A stretch of DNA of 64,000 nt from Winogradskyella sp. (GCA_028383925.1 JAOEWO010000008.1:26674-90673), one strand, 5' to 3'; counted from the first letter of the stretch, positions 40,018 to 50,390 are shown. Translations and numbers: made by a program. Notes: generated by a model not told the origin, from the sequence alone.

Positions 40018-41551
40018 GATGAAATATAAATTATTAGTCATAGGCCTACTCGTTTGTTCAGCTAATGCCATTGCGCAGTTAAATCCGCAATCCAAAAAAG
40101 TAACAAAAACATTTTTCCCAGAATATGAAGCGCTAGAAAATGTAACACCTGCACTTCAAAAAAAGAAAGGCTTTACAGATTATCAAGAATTAATGACGTT
40201 TCTTAATGCTTTGATAACAAAACATCCCAATTTAATCAACCTTAGTTTCATTGGAGAAAGTCAAAAAGGAAAGCAAATTCCTATAGTACATTTAACCAAG
40301 AAAAATTCAAATACTAAAATTAAAGTTTGGCTACAAGGAGGTTTACACGGTAACGAGCCAGGTAGTACAGAAGGCATGCTCTACCTACTTCACCAACTTT
40401 TAAATAATGGAGACTACACTCCGCTTTTAGAGACTTTAGAAATAGCCATTGTACCTATGGCTAATATAGATGGTTACGAAAAACAAGACCGCTATGCTGC
40501 AAATGGTTTAGATTTAAATAGAGATCAAACCAAATTAATAGCACAAGAAAGTGTATCGTTAAAACAAGCCTTCTCAGATTTTAACCCTGAAGTTGGTTTA
40601 GATTTTCATGAGTATAAACCTTACCGTAAAGATTTTACACAATTAAGCGAATTTGGAATTACATCTTTATTTGATGCTATGTTTTTGTATTCAGGAAATT
40701 TAAATGTTCCTGAAAACCTTAGACAACTCACAGACACATTATTCGTCGAAAACGCAAGGCAAGTATTAGACAATAACAAGTTAAATTATAGAAATTACGT
40801 CTCTAGTAGTAAATATTCTGGTGAAATTCATTTTAACCAAGGCTCTAGTAACGCAAGATCTAGCGCCACAAATTACGCCTTAACAAATACGATTTCTACA
40901 CTGTTCGAAGTTAGAGGAGTTGGTATTGGCAGAACCTCCTTTAAGAGGCGCATACGCACAACTTTCTTATTAGCTATTTCATATTTAGAAACTGCCAGTA
41001 GAAATATTGACTTAATAAAGCAAGAGATAACTAACGCTACAGCCCAACAAAATGATGTAGTAGTTACAAGTAAAAAAACAATTGAAAAAAGTACACTCCA
41101 AGCTATAGATTTAGATACCAACACCATTATAGATTTAGATATTACGCTAAGAGATGCTCTAAAATCTAAAGCCGATTTGGTTAGAAAAAGACCAATAGCT
41201 TATTTAATTGATGCTAACCAAACTGTACTCATAGAAAAACTCAAAACACTAGGTGTTAGCATGGAAACGTTAGAAGAAGATCAAAACATTGAAGTTGAAA
41301 CGTATAAAATTTCAGATTATAAAAAAGCTTCAAAAAAATACGAAAAGATGACTCTTCAAACTGTAAAAACAACGATCGAAACAAAAAATATTCAGTTTCC
41401 AAAAGGCACTTATAAAATAAATACCAATCAACGAAGAGCAAATATCATTCTCGAAGTTTTAGAACCAGAAGCACCAAATAGTTTTGTGTCTTTTGGTGTA
41501 CTTGAAACCGAAGTAGAAGCATATTTACCCATTTATAGAATAATAAAATAA
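40007..41551 (+). CDS. secreted M14-family zinc carboxypeptidase
   Basis: 'QGGLHGNEPGSTEG' HxxE motif, 'DLNRDQTK', 'TLFEVRGVG'. Confidence 0.88.
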   Translation: MLFKMKYKLLVIGLLVCSANAIAQLNPQSKKVTKTFFPEYEALENVTPALQKKKGFTDYQELMTFLNALITKHPNLINLSFIGESQKGKQIPIVHLTKKNSNTKIKVWLQGGLHGNEPGSTEGMLYLLHQLLNNGDYTPLLETLEIAIVPMANIDGYEKQDRYAANGLDLNRDQTKLIAQESVSLKQAFSDFNPEVGLDFHEYKPYRKDFTQLSEFGITSLFDAMFLYSGNLNVPENLRQLTDTLFVENARQVLDNNKLNYRNYVSSSKYSGEIHFNQGSSNARSSATNYALTNTISTLFEVRGVGIGRTSFKRRIRTTFLLAISYLETASRNIDLIKQEITNATAQQNDVVVTSKKTIEKSTLQAIDLDTNTIIDLDITLRDALKSKADLVRKRPIAYLIDANQTVLIEKLKTLGVSMETLEEDQNIEVETYKISDYKKASKKYEKMTLQTVKTTIETKNIQFPKGTYKINTNQRRANIILEVLEPEAPNSFVSFGVLETEVEAYLPIYRIIK

Positions 41552-42795
41552 TGAAGCAAATTTATTTAGATATGAAAAAAGTAGCATCACTAATCGTATT
41601 TCTCTGTATATCTGTACTGTTAAATGCGCAAGAAAGCGAAGAAAAAAACGCAGCAAGCTTTGACCTTGGTAGTGGACTGAATTTTTCTTTTAACGAAGGA
41701 AATTATCAGTTTAATTTTGGTGGTTTTGTAACACCAACATACAGCTACAGTAAAGTTTCGGGTGGAGATGCCGAAAACACATTTAATGCAAGAAATGCAT
41801 TCTTAATATTAAGCGGAAAGGCCGTAAAAGAAAAAGTGAGTTTTTTAGTCCAAACAGATTATAGTCAATCGCAGCCGTTGTTAGATGCCTGGTTAGCTTA
41901 CCACCCTACCGACGATATCACCATAACATTTGGGCAAAAGCAAACCTTTTTAAATAACCGTGAGATGACCTATCGCGAAGACAGATTACAATTTACAGAT
42001 CGTAGTTTATTAAGTCAAACACTTAGTAATACAGGCCGTGAGTTTGGTGTCTTTGTAGAAACAAAATTTATGGTAGGCAACAACTTTGGTATTGCACCAA
42101 TGGCTGCTGTAACTTCTGGAGATGGTCGTAATTCTTTTGGAAGTGATTCTCGCGATTCAGACTTAGGCGGTTTAAAAATAGGCGGACGATTAGACGTCTA
42201 TCCTTTAGGCTTTTTTAAAAAAGGTAATGATTTATTTAGTGCGGATTTAGCACATGAAGACCGTTTGAAATTTGTAATTGGAGGAGCAGTAAGTAAAAAT
42301 ACAGGTGCCAGTAATGCCATAGGTGAAGGGCACGGAGATTTCTTTTTATATAATGCCAATGGTACAGATAATTTACCAGATTATTCGCAAGCTTATATAG
42401 ATCTCTTATTAAAATATAAAGGCTTCTCTTTTTTAGCAGAATATGCAAATGCTAGTGCAGAAGGTTTAGATTTAGTATTTACCGATGAGGCTGCTACTCA
42501 ATTATTAGCACCACAGCAGATTAGTGAATTTTTAGTTTTAGGCGATAGTTATAACATGCAAGCAGGTTACGTTACTAAAAGCGGTTTTGGTTTTGATGTA
42601 AGATATGAAAATGCCACTCCAGAATTTGAAACTAATTTAAATTCGCTACTCACGGATTACAGTAGTTACACCTTAGGATTAACTAAATACTTTGATAACA
42701 ATAATTTAAAAATGCAGGCCTCATTTAGTAGTATTGATGTTGCAAATGGCAATAACCAAACCGTTGCAGAATTTTTAGTTCAAATTGTATTTTAA
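41551..42795 (+). CDS. OprO/OprP-like porin, second copy
   Basis: same layout as 38683..40017 ('FGQKQTFLNNREMTYREDRLQFTDRSLLSQ'). Confidence 0.83.
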   Translation: MKQIYLDMKKVASLIVFLCISVLLNAQESEEKNAASFDLGSGLNFSFNEGNYQFNFGGFVTPTYSYSKVSGGDAENTFNARNAFLILSGKAVKEKVSFLVQTDYSQSQPLLDAWLAYHPTDDITITFGQKQTFLNNREMTYREDRLQFTDRSLLSQTLSNTGREFGVFVETKFMVGNNFGIAPMAAVTSGDGRNSFGSDSRDSDLGGLKIGGRLDVYPLGFFKKGNDLFSADLAHEDRLKFVIGGAVSKNTGASNAIGEGHGDFFLYNANGTDNLPDYSQAYIDLLLKYKGFSFLAEYANASAEGLDLVFTDEAATQLLAPQQISEFLVLGDSYNMQAGYVTKSGFGFDVRYENATPEFETNLNSLLTDYSSYTLGLTKYFDNNNLKMQASFSSIDVANGNNQTVAEFLVQIVF

Positions 42796-44537
42796 TGAAA
42801 AAAAACATAGCCTTCTACCTTTTTCTAATACCAATACTAAGTTTTGCTCAAAACTCAGTATCTATTACTAAAATTATTGAATCAGACTGCTCAAATCCAT
42901 TTGTAAAGTCTGTAGAATTATATGTTGATGGGAGCGTAGATTTTAGTTCGGAAGTTCAATTAAACTACATGCAAAATGGCGGCTTATGGTCAGACATTCA
43001 AATTAATGTATCTGATTTTGGTGTTATCTCAGATAAATTTATTTATATCATTAGAGATCTAGGCTTAATGCAAGCCGAATTTCCAAATACAATATTTGAG
43101 ACCAATTCAGCATTTCCAGAATTTAATACAATCATAACAGGCACTTCTACAAATGGTAATGATGGTTACCAAGTGGTTTTAAATGGGAACGTTGTTAGTC
43201 AATTTGGACAAACCGATACAGATGCAGATACCGATGTAACTTGGGAACACGACGACTCAGTAGTTTCAAGAAAATTAGATATACCAGATAATGGGTTATG
43301 GGATGAAACCCATTGGGAATATAGTGGAAAAAACTCATTAGACGGAGAAACAGCATGTAATGGTGGTGCAGGAATAGAGGCATATTTAGCTAGTTTAGGA
43401 GGTATATTTCCACTTCAATATGGTTCTGGTAATTCAGATCCTAATAATTTAATCTTATTGCCCAATACTACAGGTTCATTTTCATTTGTGCCCCAGGCAC
43501 CTTTAGTAAGACCTCCTTTAAATGTATTTTACCATATTCCTAAAGGTGATATTACTACAATGCCAATATTAATGGTTTTTCATGGGTCAGAACGAGATGG
43601 TGGTCCTCATAGAGATTTTTGGATAGATATGGCTAATGACACTAATTTTATAGTTATTGCACCAGAATTTTCAACAGCTAACTATCCAGGTTTAGGTGAT
43701 AATTATTTAATGGCTAATCTTTTTGATGATGGTGATACCCCAAGTATGGCCACATTTAATAGTCCAAATGAATGGACGTTTTCAATATTAGATCCTTTAT
43801 TTGATTATGTAAAAGAAGGCATTTCAGGTACTCAACAAAACTATAATGCTTGGGGACACTCTGGTGGAGCTCAATTTTTACATCGGTTTGTTACCTACTT
43901 ACCTAATAGTAACTTAAATATTGCCGTATGCTCAAACGCAGGCTGGTATACAGTGCCTGAGACCGGAGTTAGTTTTCCTTACGGTATTGATAATGGACAA
44001 TTACCAATAGTAGACTTAACAACAGCTTTTTCAAGGAAATTAATTGTTCACTTAGGACAAAATGATAATGATCCAAATTCTGGATTAAGACGTAATGCAG
44101 TTGTAGATGCCCAACAAGGTATACACAGGTTAGAACGTGGGCAATATTATTTTAACACAAGTCAAAATGTCGCCTCTAATATGGGAGTACCATTTAATTG
44201 GGAATTGCAAGAACTTTCTAACGTAGGCCACAATCCGCAGCTAATGGCAAATGATGCTTTACAATATTTCTTAACAAACTTTCTTTCTGTAGACGCACTA
44301 AACGACAGTCAAAAACCTAAGATCTATCCAAACCCTGTTAATAACGGTTTTGTCACTATTTTGAGTTCTAATACTGCTGCAATGCATGTTTATGTATATG
44401 ACGTATTGGGTAAAGAAGTAAAAAAAGAAAAATTAACAACTAACACCTTAAACGTTTCAGACTTACAACCCGGCATTTATATAATTAAAACGCTACAAAA
44501 CAATGCGTTTTCTACTCAAAAAATAATTATAAACTAA
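42795..44537 (+). CDS. secreted alpha/beta hydrolase with N-terminal lamin-tail-like domain and T9SS tail
   Basis: 'AWGHSGGAQFLHRF' elbow, 'VGHNPQ', C-term 'KIYPNPVNNGFVTI...GIYIIKTLQNNAFSTQKIIIN'. Confidence 0.82.
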   Translation: MKKNIAFYLFLIPILSFAQNSVSITKIIESDCSNPFVKSVELYVDGSVDFSSEVQLNYMQNGGLWSDIQINVSDFGVISDKFIYIIRDLGLMQAEFPNTIFETNSAFPEFNTIITGTSTNGNDGYQVVLNGNVVSQFGQTDTDADTDVTWEHDDSVVSRKLDIPDNGLWDETHWEYSGKNSLDGETACNGGAGIEAYLASLGGIFPLQYGSGNSDPNNLILLPNTTGSFSFVPQAPLVRPPLNVFYHIPKGDITTMPILMVFHGSERDGGPHRDFWIDMANDTNFIVIAPEFSTANYPGLGDNYLMANLFDDGDTPSMATFNSPNEWTFSILDPLFDYVKEGISGTQQNYNAWGHSGGAQFLHRFVTYLPNSNLNIAVCSNAGWYTVPETGVSFPYGIDNGQLPIVDLTTAFSRKLIVHLGQNDNDPNSGLRRNAVVDAQQGIHRLERGQYYFNTSQNVASNMGVPFNWELQELSNVGHNPQLMANDALQYFLTNFLSVDALNDSQKPKIYPNPVNNGFVTILSSNTAAMHVYVYDVLGKEVKKEKLTTNTLNVSDLQPGIYIIKTLQNNAFSTQKIIIN

Positions 44538-44572
44538 GCAAACGCTTTTTACTATAAAAATCACATACCATA

Positions 44573-44605
44573 CTCTAGAATTATAAAAATTCTATAGTTT
44601 TTTTA
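44573..44605 (+). terminator. intrinsic terminator after the hydrolase gene
   Basis: near-perfect stem ctctagaatt/aattctatag + T7. Confidence 0.6.
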
Positions 44606-44736
44606 TTGAAATTATAACCAAAAGCAGCTTTAACATTCATTAATAAATGATACTATAATTTTGCTAAACACTGTTTTAAATTTCCTAAAACCTAACAATC
44701 ATGCTATAATATAGGGAATCCTAAAAAAGATAAACT

Positions 44737-44883
44737 ATGAAATTTATTAAAGATGAAGATGATAAAAGAAGAGATTATATTTTTCAAAAAGATAAAAAAA
44801 CGATTTTAGGTGCAGCCTTTGTATCTAGCATTTTAGTATTACTGATAGTCGCAGTAACTGTGACATATTTCACATTGCAATAA
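44737..44883 (+). CDS. 48-aa single-TM small protein (absent from ORF track)
   Basis: ATG...TAA: MKFIKDEDDKRRDYIFQKDKKTILGAAFVSSILVLLIVAVTVTYFTLQ. Confidence 0.5.
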   Translation: MKFIKDEDDKRRDYIFQKDKKTILGAAFVSSILVLLIVAVTVTYFTLQ

Positions 44884-44986
44884 GCACTAATTTTATAGAA
44901 TTTTTCATAAAATCAAAAAGATAAGTTAACTGTAATTTTCTTCCTGATTTTTCGACTATTTTTACTTCAAAGAAAGAAAATAGATT

Positions 44987-45439
44987 ATGCTAACTTGGAA
45001 AGACGTCATTAACTTTTCTGTAAAAGGAAATCCAATTCCTGACAGACGCGTTGAAAAAACAGAAACCGAATGGAGTGCTCAATTAACTCCAGAACAATTC
45101 AGAATTACAAGAAAAAAAGGCACAGAACGCCCAAATAGTGGCGAACTTTGTAGTATTTATGACGAAGGGCAATACAATTGTGTTTGCTGTAATACTCCGT
45201 TATTTGATTCTACAATAAAGTTTGAATCTGGTAGTGGATGGCCTAGCTTCACACAACCTATTAAAGAGAATGCTATAAAATACGATAGAGATATTTCTTT
45301 TGGTATGGTGCGCGTAGAGGTAATGTGCAACACGTGCGACGGCCATTTAGGACATGTTTTCCCTGATGGTCCTGAGCCTAGTGGTTTGCGCTATTGTATA
45401 AATTCAGAATCTATGATTTTAGATAAGGAGATAGCCTAA
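44987..45439 (+). CDS. msrB: peptide-methionine (R)-S-oxide reductase
   Basis: 'YNCVCCNTPLFDSTIKFESGSGWPSFTQP', 'GHLGHVFPDGP', 'RYCINS'. Confidence 0.95.
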   Translation: MLTWKDVINFSVKGNPIPDRRVEKTETEWSAQLTPEQFRITRKKGTERPNSGELCSIYDEGQYNCVCCNTPLFDSTIKFESGSGWPSFTQPIKENAIKYDRDISFGMVRVEVMCNTCDGHLGHVFPDGPEPSGLRYCINSESMILDKEIA

Positions 45440-45978
45440 TGAAAACTAGAAACTTACAAATGGCAACCGTTGGTGGTGGCTGCTTTTGGTGTACAGAAGC
45501 GGTTTTTGAAGAAGTAAAAGGTGTAGAAAAAGTAGTATCTGGTTATACTGGTGGTAAAGCGCCAGGACGACCAACATATAGAGAAATTTGCTCTGGTTTA
45601 ACCGGGTTTGCCGAAGTGGTACAAGTAACGTATGATGCCAACATCATTTCTTATGAAGACATACTCGTTATTTTTATGACCACGCACGACCCAACCACAT
45701 TAAATAGGCAAGGTGCAGATCGTGGTACACAATACCGCTCAGTAATATATTATAATAATGATGGACAGAAAAAAGTAGCTGAAGTCGTTTTAGCCGAACT
45801 TGCACAATACTACGATAATCCTATTGTTACAGAAGTATCTGCTGCATCAATTTTTTACGAAGCCGAAAAAGAACATCAGGATTTTTATAAAAACAATCCA
45901 GATTACGGCTATTGTAGTTTTGTGATAGATCCTAAATTAGCGAAACTTAGAAAACTACATTCTGATAAATTAAAATAG
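45439..45978 (+). CDS. msrA: peptide-methionine (S)-S-oxide reductase
   Basis: 'GGGCFWCTEAVFEEVKGVEKVVSGYTGG'. Confidence 0.96.
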   Translation: MKTRNLQMATVGGGCFWCTEAVFEEVKGVEKVVSGYTGGKAPGRPTYREICSGLTGFAEVVQVTYDANIISYEDILVIFMTTHDPTTLNRQGADRGTQYRSVIYYNNDGQKKVAEVVLAELAQYYDNPIVTEVSAASIFYEAEKEHQDFYKNNPDYGYCSFVIDPKLAKLRKLHSDKLK

Positions 45979-45997
45979 AATTAAACACTAATTAAAT

Positions 45998-46023
45998 TGA
46001 AGCCGTTTGTAATACTGGCTTCA
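45998..46023 (+). terminator. hairpin/terminator after msrA
   Basis: tgaagcc...ggcttca followed by T-rich ttttattt. Confidence 0.55.
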
Positions 46024-46054
46024 TTTTATTTAAAAACAGAAAGGACATTTAAAG

Positions 46055-46309
46055 ATGTCGAGCCCACTAGAACTAAAATTATACGGCGCAGAGCGCTGTC
46101 ATAAAACAAAATACTATCAAACTTTTTTAAATAGTAGAAACTTACATTATGAATTTTTAGATGTTGAAGTAAATGATAATTATGCTAAAGAATTGCGTGT
46201 GTTGTACGGCAACGGAAAACTTAATTTTCCAACGCTTACCCTAGGCAATAAAAAACTAAGAAACCCAACTGAAAAAGAACTCACCAAATGGTTAGCAAAA
46301 CTAAAATAG
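46055..46309 (+). CDS. glutaredoxin-like protein with single Cys (CHKT)
   Basis: 'LKLYGAERCHKTKYYQTFLNSRNLHYEFLDVE...NFPTLTLGNKKLRNPTEKEL'. Confidence 0.7.
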   Translation: MSSPLELKLYGAERCHKTKYYQTFLNSRNLHYEFLDVEVNDNYAKELRVLYGNGKLNFPTLTLGNKKLRNPTEKELTKWLAKLK

Positions 46310-46815
46310 CTTTAGGAGGTGGCTGCCATTGGTGTACTGAGGCCGTGTTTCAGGCTTTAAAAGGTGTGGTAAAAGTTGAACAAGGCTATATAGCTTCAAT
46401 TGAAGAAAACCAATCGTTTTCAGAAGCTGTAATTATTCATTTTAATTCTGAATTGATTTCGCTTCAAACGTTAATTGAAATCCATTTACATACACACAAA
46501 AGCACCACCGCACATTCTATGCGGCACAAATACAGGTCTGCCGTGTATTATTTTTCAGAAGAACAAAAAATAGAAGCTTGGACAATCTTAAATACTTTTC
46601 AACCCGAATTTAAACATCAATTGGTGACTAAAGTATATCGGTTTTCAGAATTTAAAGCATCGCGCGAAGCGATTCAGAATTACTATCTAAAAAATCCCAA
46701 TAAACCATTTTGCGAACGCTTTATAAATCCTAAATTAGAACTATTACTCCATCAATTTTCAGAATTAGTAGTCTCTGAACGTATTCCTGAAAAATTGAAA
46801 GCCATAAAAAAATAG
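46288..46815 (+). CDS. divergent MsrA-like protein (GGCHWC)
   Basis: 'ALGGGCHWCTEAVFQALKGVVKVEQGYIAS', 'RHKYRSAVYYFSEEQ'. Confidence 0.8.
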   Translation: MVSKTKIALGGGCHWCTEAVFQALKGVVKVEQGYIASIEENQSFSEAVIIHFNSELISLQTLIEIHLHTHKSTTAHSMRHKYRSAVYYFSEEQKIEAWTILNTFQPEFKHQLVTKVYRFSEFKASREAIQNYYLKNPNKPFCERFINPKLELLLHQFSELVVSERIPEKLKAIKK

Positions 46816-46819
46816 ACAA

Positions 46820-47776
46820 ATGACAACAACTAAAATAGGATTAGGCCTTGCTGCTTTGGGCAGACCAGATTATATAAATATAAGAGCTAAGGATGTTATT
46901 GATAAGTCTGTAGAAGCCTTTAAAACCGATGCAATTAAAGTTTTAGATGAAAGTTACCAACTTGGTATTAGAGATTTTGATGTGGCTCCATCTTATGGCT
47001 TAGGCGAAGAATTTTTATTGGAATGGAATAGCACTAGAAACCATAGTGATGTCAACCTTTCTACAAAGTTCGGTTACACTTACGTCGCGAATTGGAATAT
47101 TGGCTTTTCGGGCAAACATGAAATTAAAGAACACTCGCTTAAAAAACTGAATGCGCAATGGCAAGTCTCAAAAGCTATGCTTCCTAATCTAAAAATTTAT
47201 CAAATTCATTCTGCAACATTAGATAGTGGTGTTTTAAATAATACTGCTGTATTATCTCGACTTAATGAGTTGAAACAAAAACATGGCTTACAAATAGGGC
47301 TTTCGTCTAGTGGCAACGCACAACTACAAATTATTGAAGCTGCACAAAAAGTATGTTTTGATGGTGTAGAATTATTTGACAGTTACCAAGTAACTTTTAA
47401 TATTTTTGAGCAATCTTGTAGCCTTATATTATCACAATTACTAAACAAAGGAAAAACCATTATTATAAAGGAGGCATTAGCTAATGGAAGGCTATTTAGA
47501 CATAGCAATCTAAAGCACTATGAATCTACTTATAATTATCTTGAATTACTCTCAAAAAAATATAGCGTTGGTATAGATGCTATTGCCATACGATTTATTA
47601 TAGACAGCCTACAACCTACTCTAGTATTAAGTGGAGTAGCTAACAGTGCACAATTAAAAGACAACTTAAAATCGTTAACATTTAAGTTACATACAACCGA
47701 ACTATCTCTACTGAAAGGTTTAGCCATCTCACCAGATAATTATTGGACAGAAAGGGGTCAATTACGTTGGAATTGA
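46820..47776 (+). CDS. aldo/keto reductase family oxidoreductase
   Basis: 'GIRDFDVAPSYGLGEEFL...TKFGYTYV', 'IGLSSSGNAQ'. Confidence 0.85.
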   Translation: MTTTKIGLGLAALGRPDYINIRAKDVIDKSVEAFKTDAIKVLDESYQLGIRDFDVAPSYGLGEEFLLEWNSTRNHSDVNLSTKFGYTYVANWNIGFSGKHEIKEHSLKKLNAQWQVSKAMLPNLKIYQIHSATLDSGVLNNTAVLSRLNELKQKHGLQIGLSSSGNAQLQIIEAAQKVCFDGVELFDSYQVTFNIFEQSCSLILSQLLNKGKTIIIKEALANGRLFRHSNLKHYESTYNYLELLSKKYSVGIDAIAIRFIIDSLQPTLVLSGVANSAQLKDNLKSLTFKLHTTELSLLKGLAISPDNYWTERGQLRWN

Positions 47777-47866
47777 AGCCGCATTACATTGTAGAGCAGA
47801 CCATTTATAGAGCAAAAAAACTATGCTTTTACTGATTTTAAAATTAGCATCGTCGTAATATAGCAG

Positions 47867-50278
47867 TTACTTCTTAAAGTTTGCAACACCTTGTTTTAAC
47901 CAATTATAATACTCCTTAGCATCTGGTGTATAAGCTACAGGCTCATTAAGGTTTTCTTCATTATGATCCATCAGCACATAATACGGTTGCGTATTAGATT
48001 TATATCTAATGGTTTGCATTTCGCTCCATTTCTGACCTTTATTTCTCAATTTCTTTCCTGGTCTTAATTTAGAATCTGGTGCTTCTCCTTCAAGAAAATC
48101 TATTTGCTCGTCTACATATAACGAAATGAGTACCACATCATTTTTAAGTTTAGATAGAACGTCTGGTTTCACCCAAACTTGTTGTTCCATCTTACGGCAG
48201 TTTACACATGCCCAACCCGTAAAATCGAGCATTACAGGTTTGCCTATCTTTTTTGCGTAAGCTAATCCTAAATCATAATCGTTAAATGCAACAATATCAT
48301 GCGGAGCTAATAGATGTGCACCTTCTGGTAAATCTATATGACTTGAAGCTCCTCCACCTTTTGAGTTCCCTACACCATAAGGAGATTCACTATAATCTAA
48401 TGGAGGAGGAAATGCACTGATTAAATTTAAAGGTGCACCCCAAAGACCAGGAATCATATAAACAGTAAAACTAAGAGTTAAAAGTCCTAACATTAATCGG
48501 CCTACAGAAATGTGCTTTAAAGGTGAATCGTGCGGTAATTGTATTTTACCTAAGAGGTATAAAGATAACGCCCCAAAGATAGCTATCCAAATAGCTAAGA
48601 AGACTTCACGCTCTAAGAAATGTAATTGTAATACTAAATCGGCTTGCGATAAAAACTTAAATGCAAATGCTAATTCTAAAAATCCTAAAACCACTTTTAC
48701 GGTATTTAACCATCCACCAGATTTAGGTAATGAATTTAACCATCCTGGAAATGCCGCAAAAAGACCAAATGGTAATGCAATTGCCATCGAAAAACCCAAC
48801 ATCCCAACAATAGGACCTAAGCCTCCTTCAGCAGAAGATGCACCAATTATGCTTCCAACAAACGGCCCAGTGCACGAAAACGACACTATGGCTAATGCTA
48901 ATGCCATAAAAAAGATTCCAATATAACCACCTTTATCTGCTTTAGCATCAATTTTATTTGCCCAAGAATTGGGAAGCATAATTTCAAAAGCACCCAAAAA
49001 AGAAATAGCAAATATTACAAGTATAAAGAAGAAGATTAAATTGAACCACACATTAGTCGCAAGTGCATTAAGTGAACTTGCACCAAAAATAGCAACAACC
49101 AAAGTGCCTAGAAGTACATAAATTAAAATTATGAATAATCCGTAAACTACGGCGTTTCTTATCCCTTCAGCTTTTGTCTTACTTTGTTTAGTAAAAAAAC
49201 TAACTGTCATTGGTATCAATGGGAATACGCATGGTGTAAAAATCGCTACAAATCCAGCTCCTAAACCCAAAATAAAAATTAACCAAAGCCCTCTACTATC
49301 ACCTTTATCTTCTTCATTTGCACTTGTAAGATCTTCACTTTTTACAGTATTAGTTAAATCGAATTCTAAATCGAAGTATGATGGTGGTGTACATTTGGTA
49401 TCATTACAAGCCATAAAGCCAACCTCAGCTTTTACAGAAGTAATGTCGGTGTTAGCTACTTTAATTTTTTGCCTAAACTGAGCCGTATTTTTAAAGAATT
49501 TAATCTCCGCCTCGAAAACTTTATCCATTACAACGTTACCTTTTTCTTCTCTAGTTTCTCCATCTAAGATAACACCATCTTTAAGTGTATAGTCAAAACT
49601 AGTTGGTATAGGTCCTTCTTCAACATTTTGCGAATAAAGCTTCCAATTCTTTTGTATGGTTGCTGTAGAGACTAAAACATAATCTGTTGCCGTTAATTTT
49701 TCGACAGAAGTACTCCATTTTACAGGATTAATAATTTTAGAATCTTGTAGTGTGTTTAAAGTATTGGTTTCTGGTATATCTATAACACTGTTGTCTGTAC
49801 TTTTACCTACAGTTTTAGCTTTTTTTAAATCAAATTTTATATCTATATAAGTTGGTGGTAAACACTTTTCGTCATCACAGACCATAAACTCTACTTCACC
49901 TTCAACTAAAGATAATTCTGAATTTAAAACCTTAATACGTTGTCTAAATTCTGCCTTGTTCTCGAAAAATTTAATTTTCATTTCAAAAACTGGGTCGTCT
50001 ACTATTTTTCCATCTTGTTCTATAGTAGATGCTACTAATTGGTAGCCTGTATTTTCATTGTAAGTAAAACTTGTAGCTATTGGTCCGCCTTCTGGTACAA
50101 CTTGAGAGTACAAATGCCAACCGCTATCTATAGTCGCTGTAGATATGAGATCGTATTCGGTATCAGAAATTTTCTCTGAACGGGTTTCCCATGTTACAGG
50201 TTCAACAACCTGAGCTTGTAAATTAAATGAAAAATAAAATGCTGCAAAGCAGTATAGAAGTACGTTTTTAATTGCCAT
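47867..50278 (-). CDS. DsbD-like thiol:disulfide interchange protein with duplicated N-terminal domain
   Basis: two N-terminal repeats with '[10 protein letters not shown]' and '[10 protein letters not shown]', CcdA-like TM region, C-terminal '[10 protein letters not shown]' thioredoxin. Confidence 0.9.
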   Translation of the reverse strand: MAIKNVLLYCFAAFYFSFNLQAQVVEPVTWETRSEKISDTEYDLISTATIDSGWHLYSQVVPEGGPIATSFTYNENTGYQLVASTIEQDGKIVDDPVFEMKIKFFENKAEFRQRIKVLNSELSLVEGEVEFMVCDDEKCLPPTYIDIKFDLKKAKTVGKSTDNSVIDIPETNTLNTLQDSKIINPVKWSTSVEKLTATDYVLVSTATIQKNWKLYSQNVEEGPIPTSFDYTLKDGVILDGETREEKGNVVMDKVFEAEIKFFKNTAQFRQKIKVANTDITSVKAEVGFMACNDTKCTPPSYFDLEFDLTNTVKSEDLTSANEEDKGDSRGLWLIFILGLGAGFVAIFTPCVFPLIPMTVSFFTKQSKTKAEGIRNAVVYGLFIILIYVLLGTLVVAIFGASSLNALATNVWFNLIFFFILVIFAISFLGAFEIMLPNSWANKIDAKADKGGYIGIFFMALALAIVSFSCTGPFVGSIIGASSAEGGLGPIVGMLGFSMAIALPFGLFAAFPGWLNSLPKSGGWLNTVKVVLGFLELAFAFKFLSQADLVLQLHFLEREVFLAIWIAIFGALSLYLLGKIQLPHDSPLKHISVGRLMLGLLTLSFTVYMIPGLWGAPLNLISAFPPPLDYSESPYGVGNSKGGGASSHIDLPEGAHLLAPHDIVAFNDYDLGLAYAKKIGKPVMLDFTGWACVNCRKMEQQVWVKPDVLSKLKNDVVLISLYVDEQIDFLEGEAPDSKLRPGKKLRNKGQKWSEMQTIRYKSNTQPYYVLMDHNEENLNEPVAYTPDAKEYYNWLKQGVANFKK

Positions 50279-50390
50279 ATATAGAACATTAAAAACACAA
50301 ATAAAATAAATGTGCCTTTATTATTAGTTAACAGTCGTCTAATATATAAAAACCTTAATTAATTTGGGTAAAGATAAAGAGTATAAAAAA

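Noticed and set aside
29280-44537. Classical SusC/SusD polysaccharide utilization locus
   Set aside because: No TonB-dependent SusC-like or SusD-like genes and no glycoside hydrolases; outer-membrane passage appears to rely on OprP-like porins.
48510-48926. ORF on + strand inside dsbD region
   Set aside because: Antisense to a well-supported CDS; low-complexity Lys/Asn/Pro-rich composition. The same reasoning applies to 2261..2461, 2584..2868, 29503..29925, 30187..30480, 33977..34294, 35454..35678, 40873..41127, 54209..54520 and 62192..62713.
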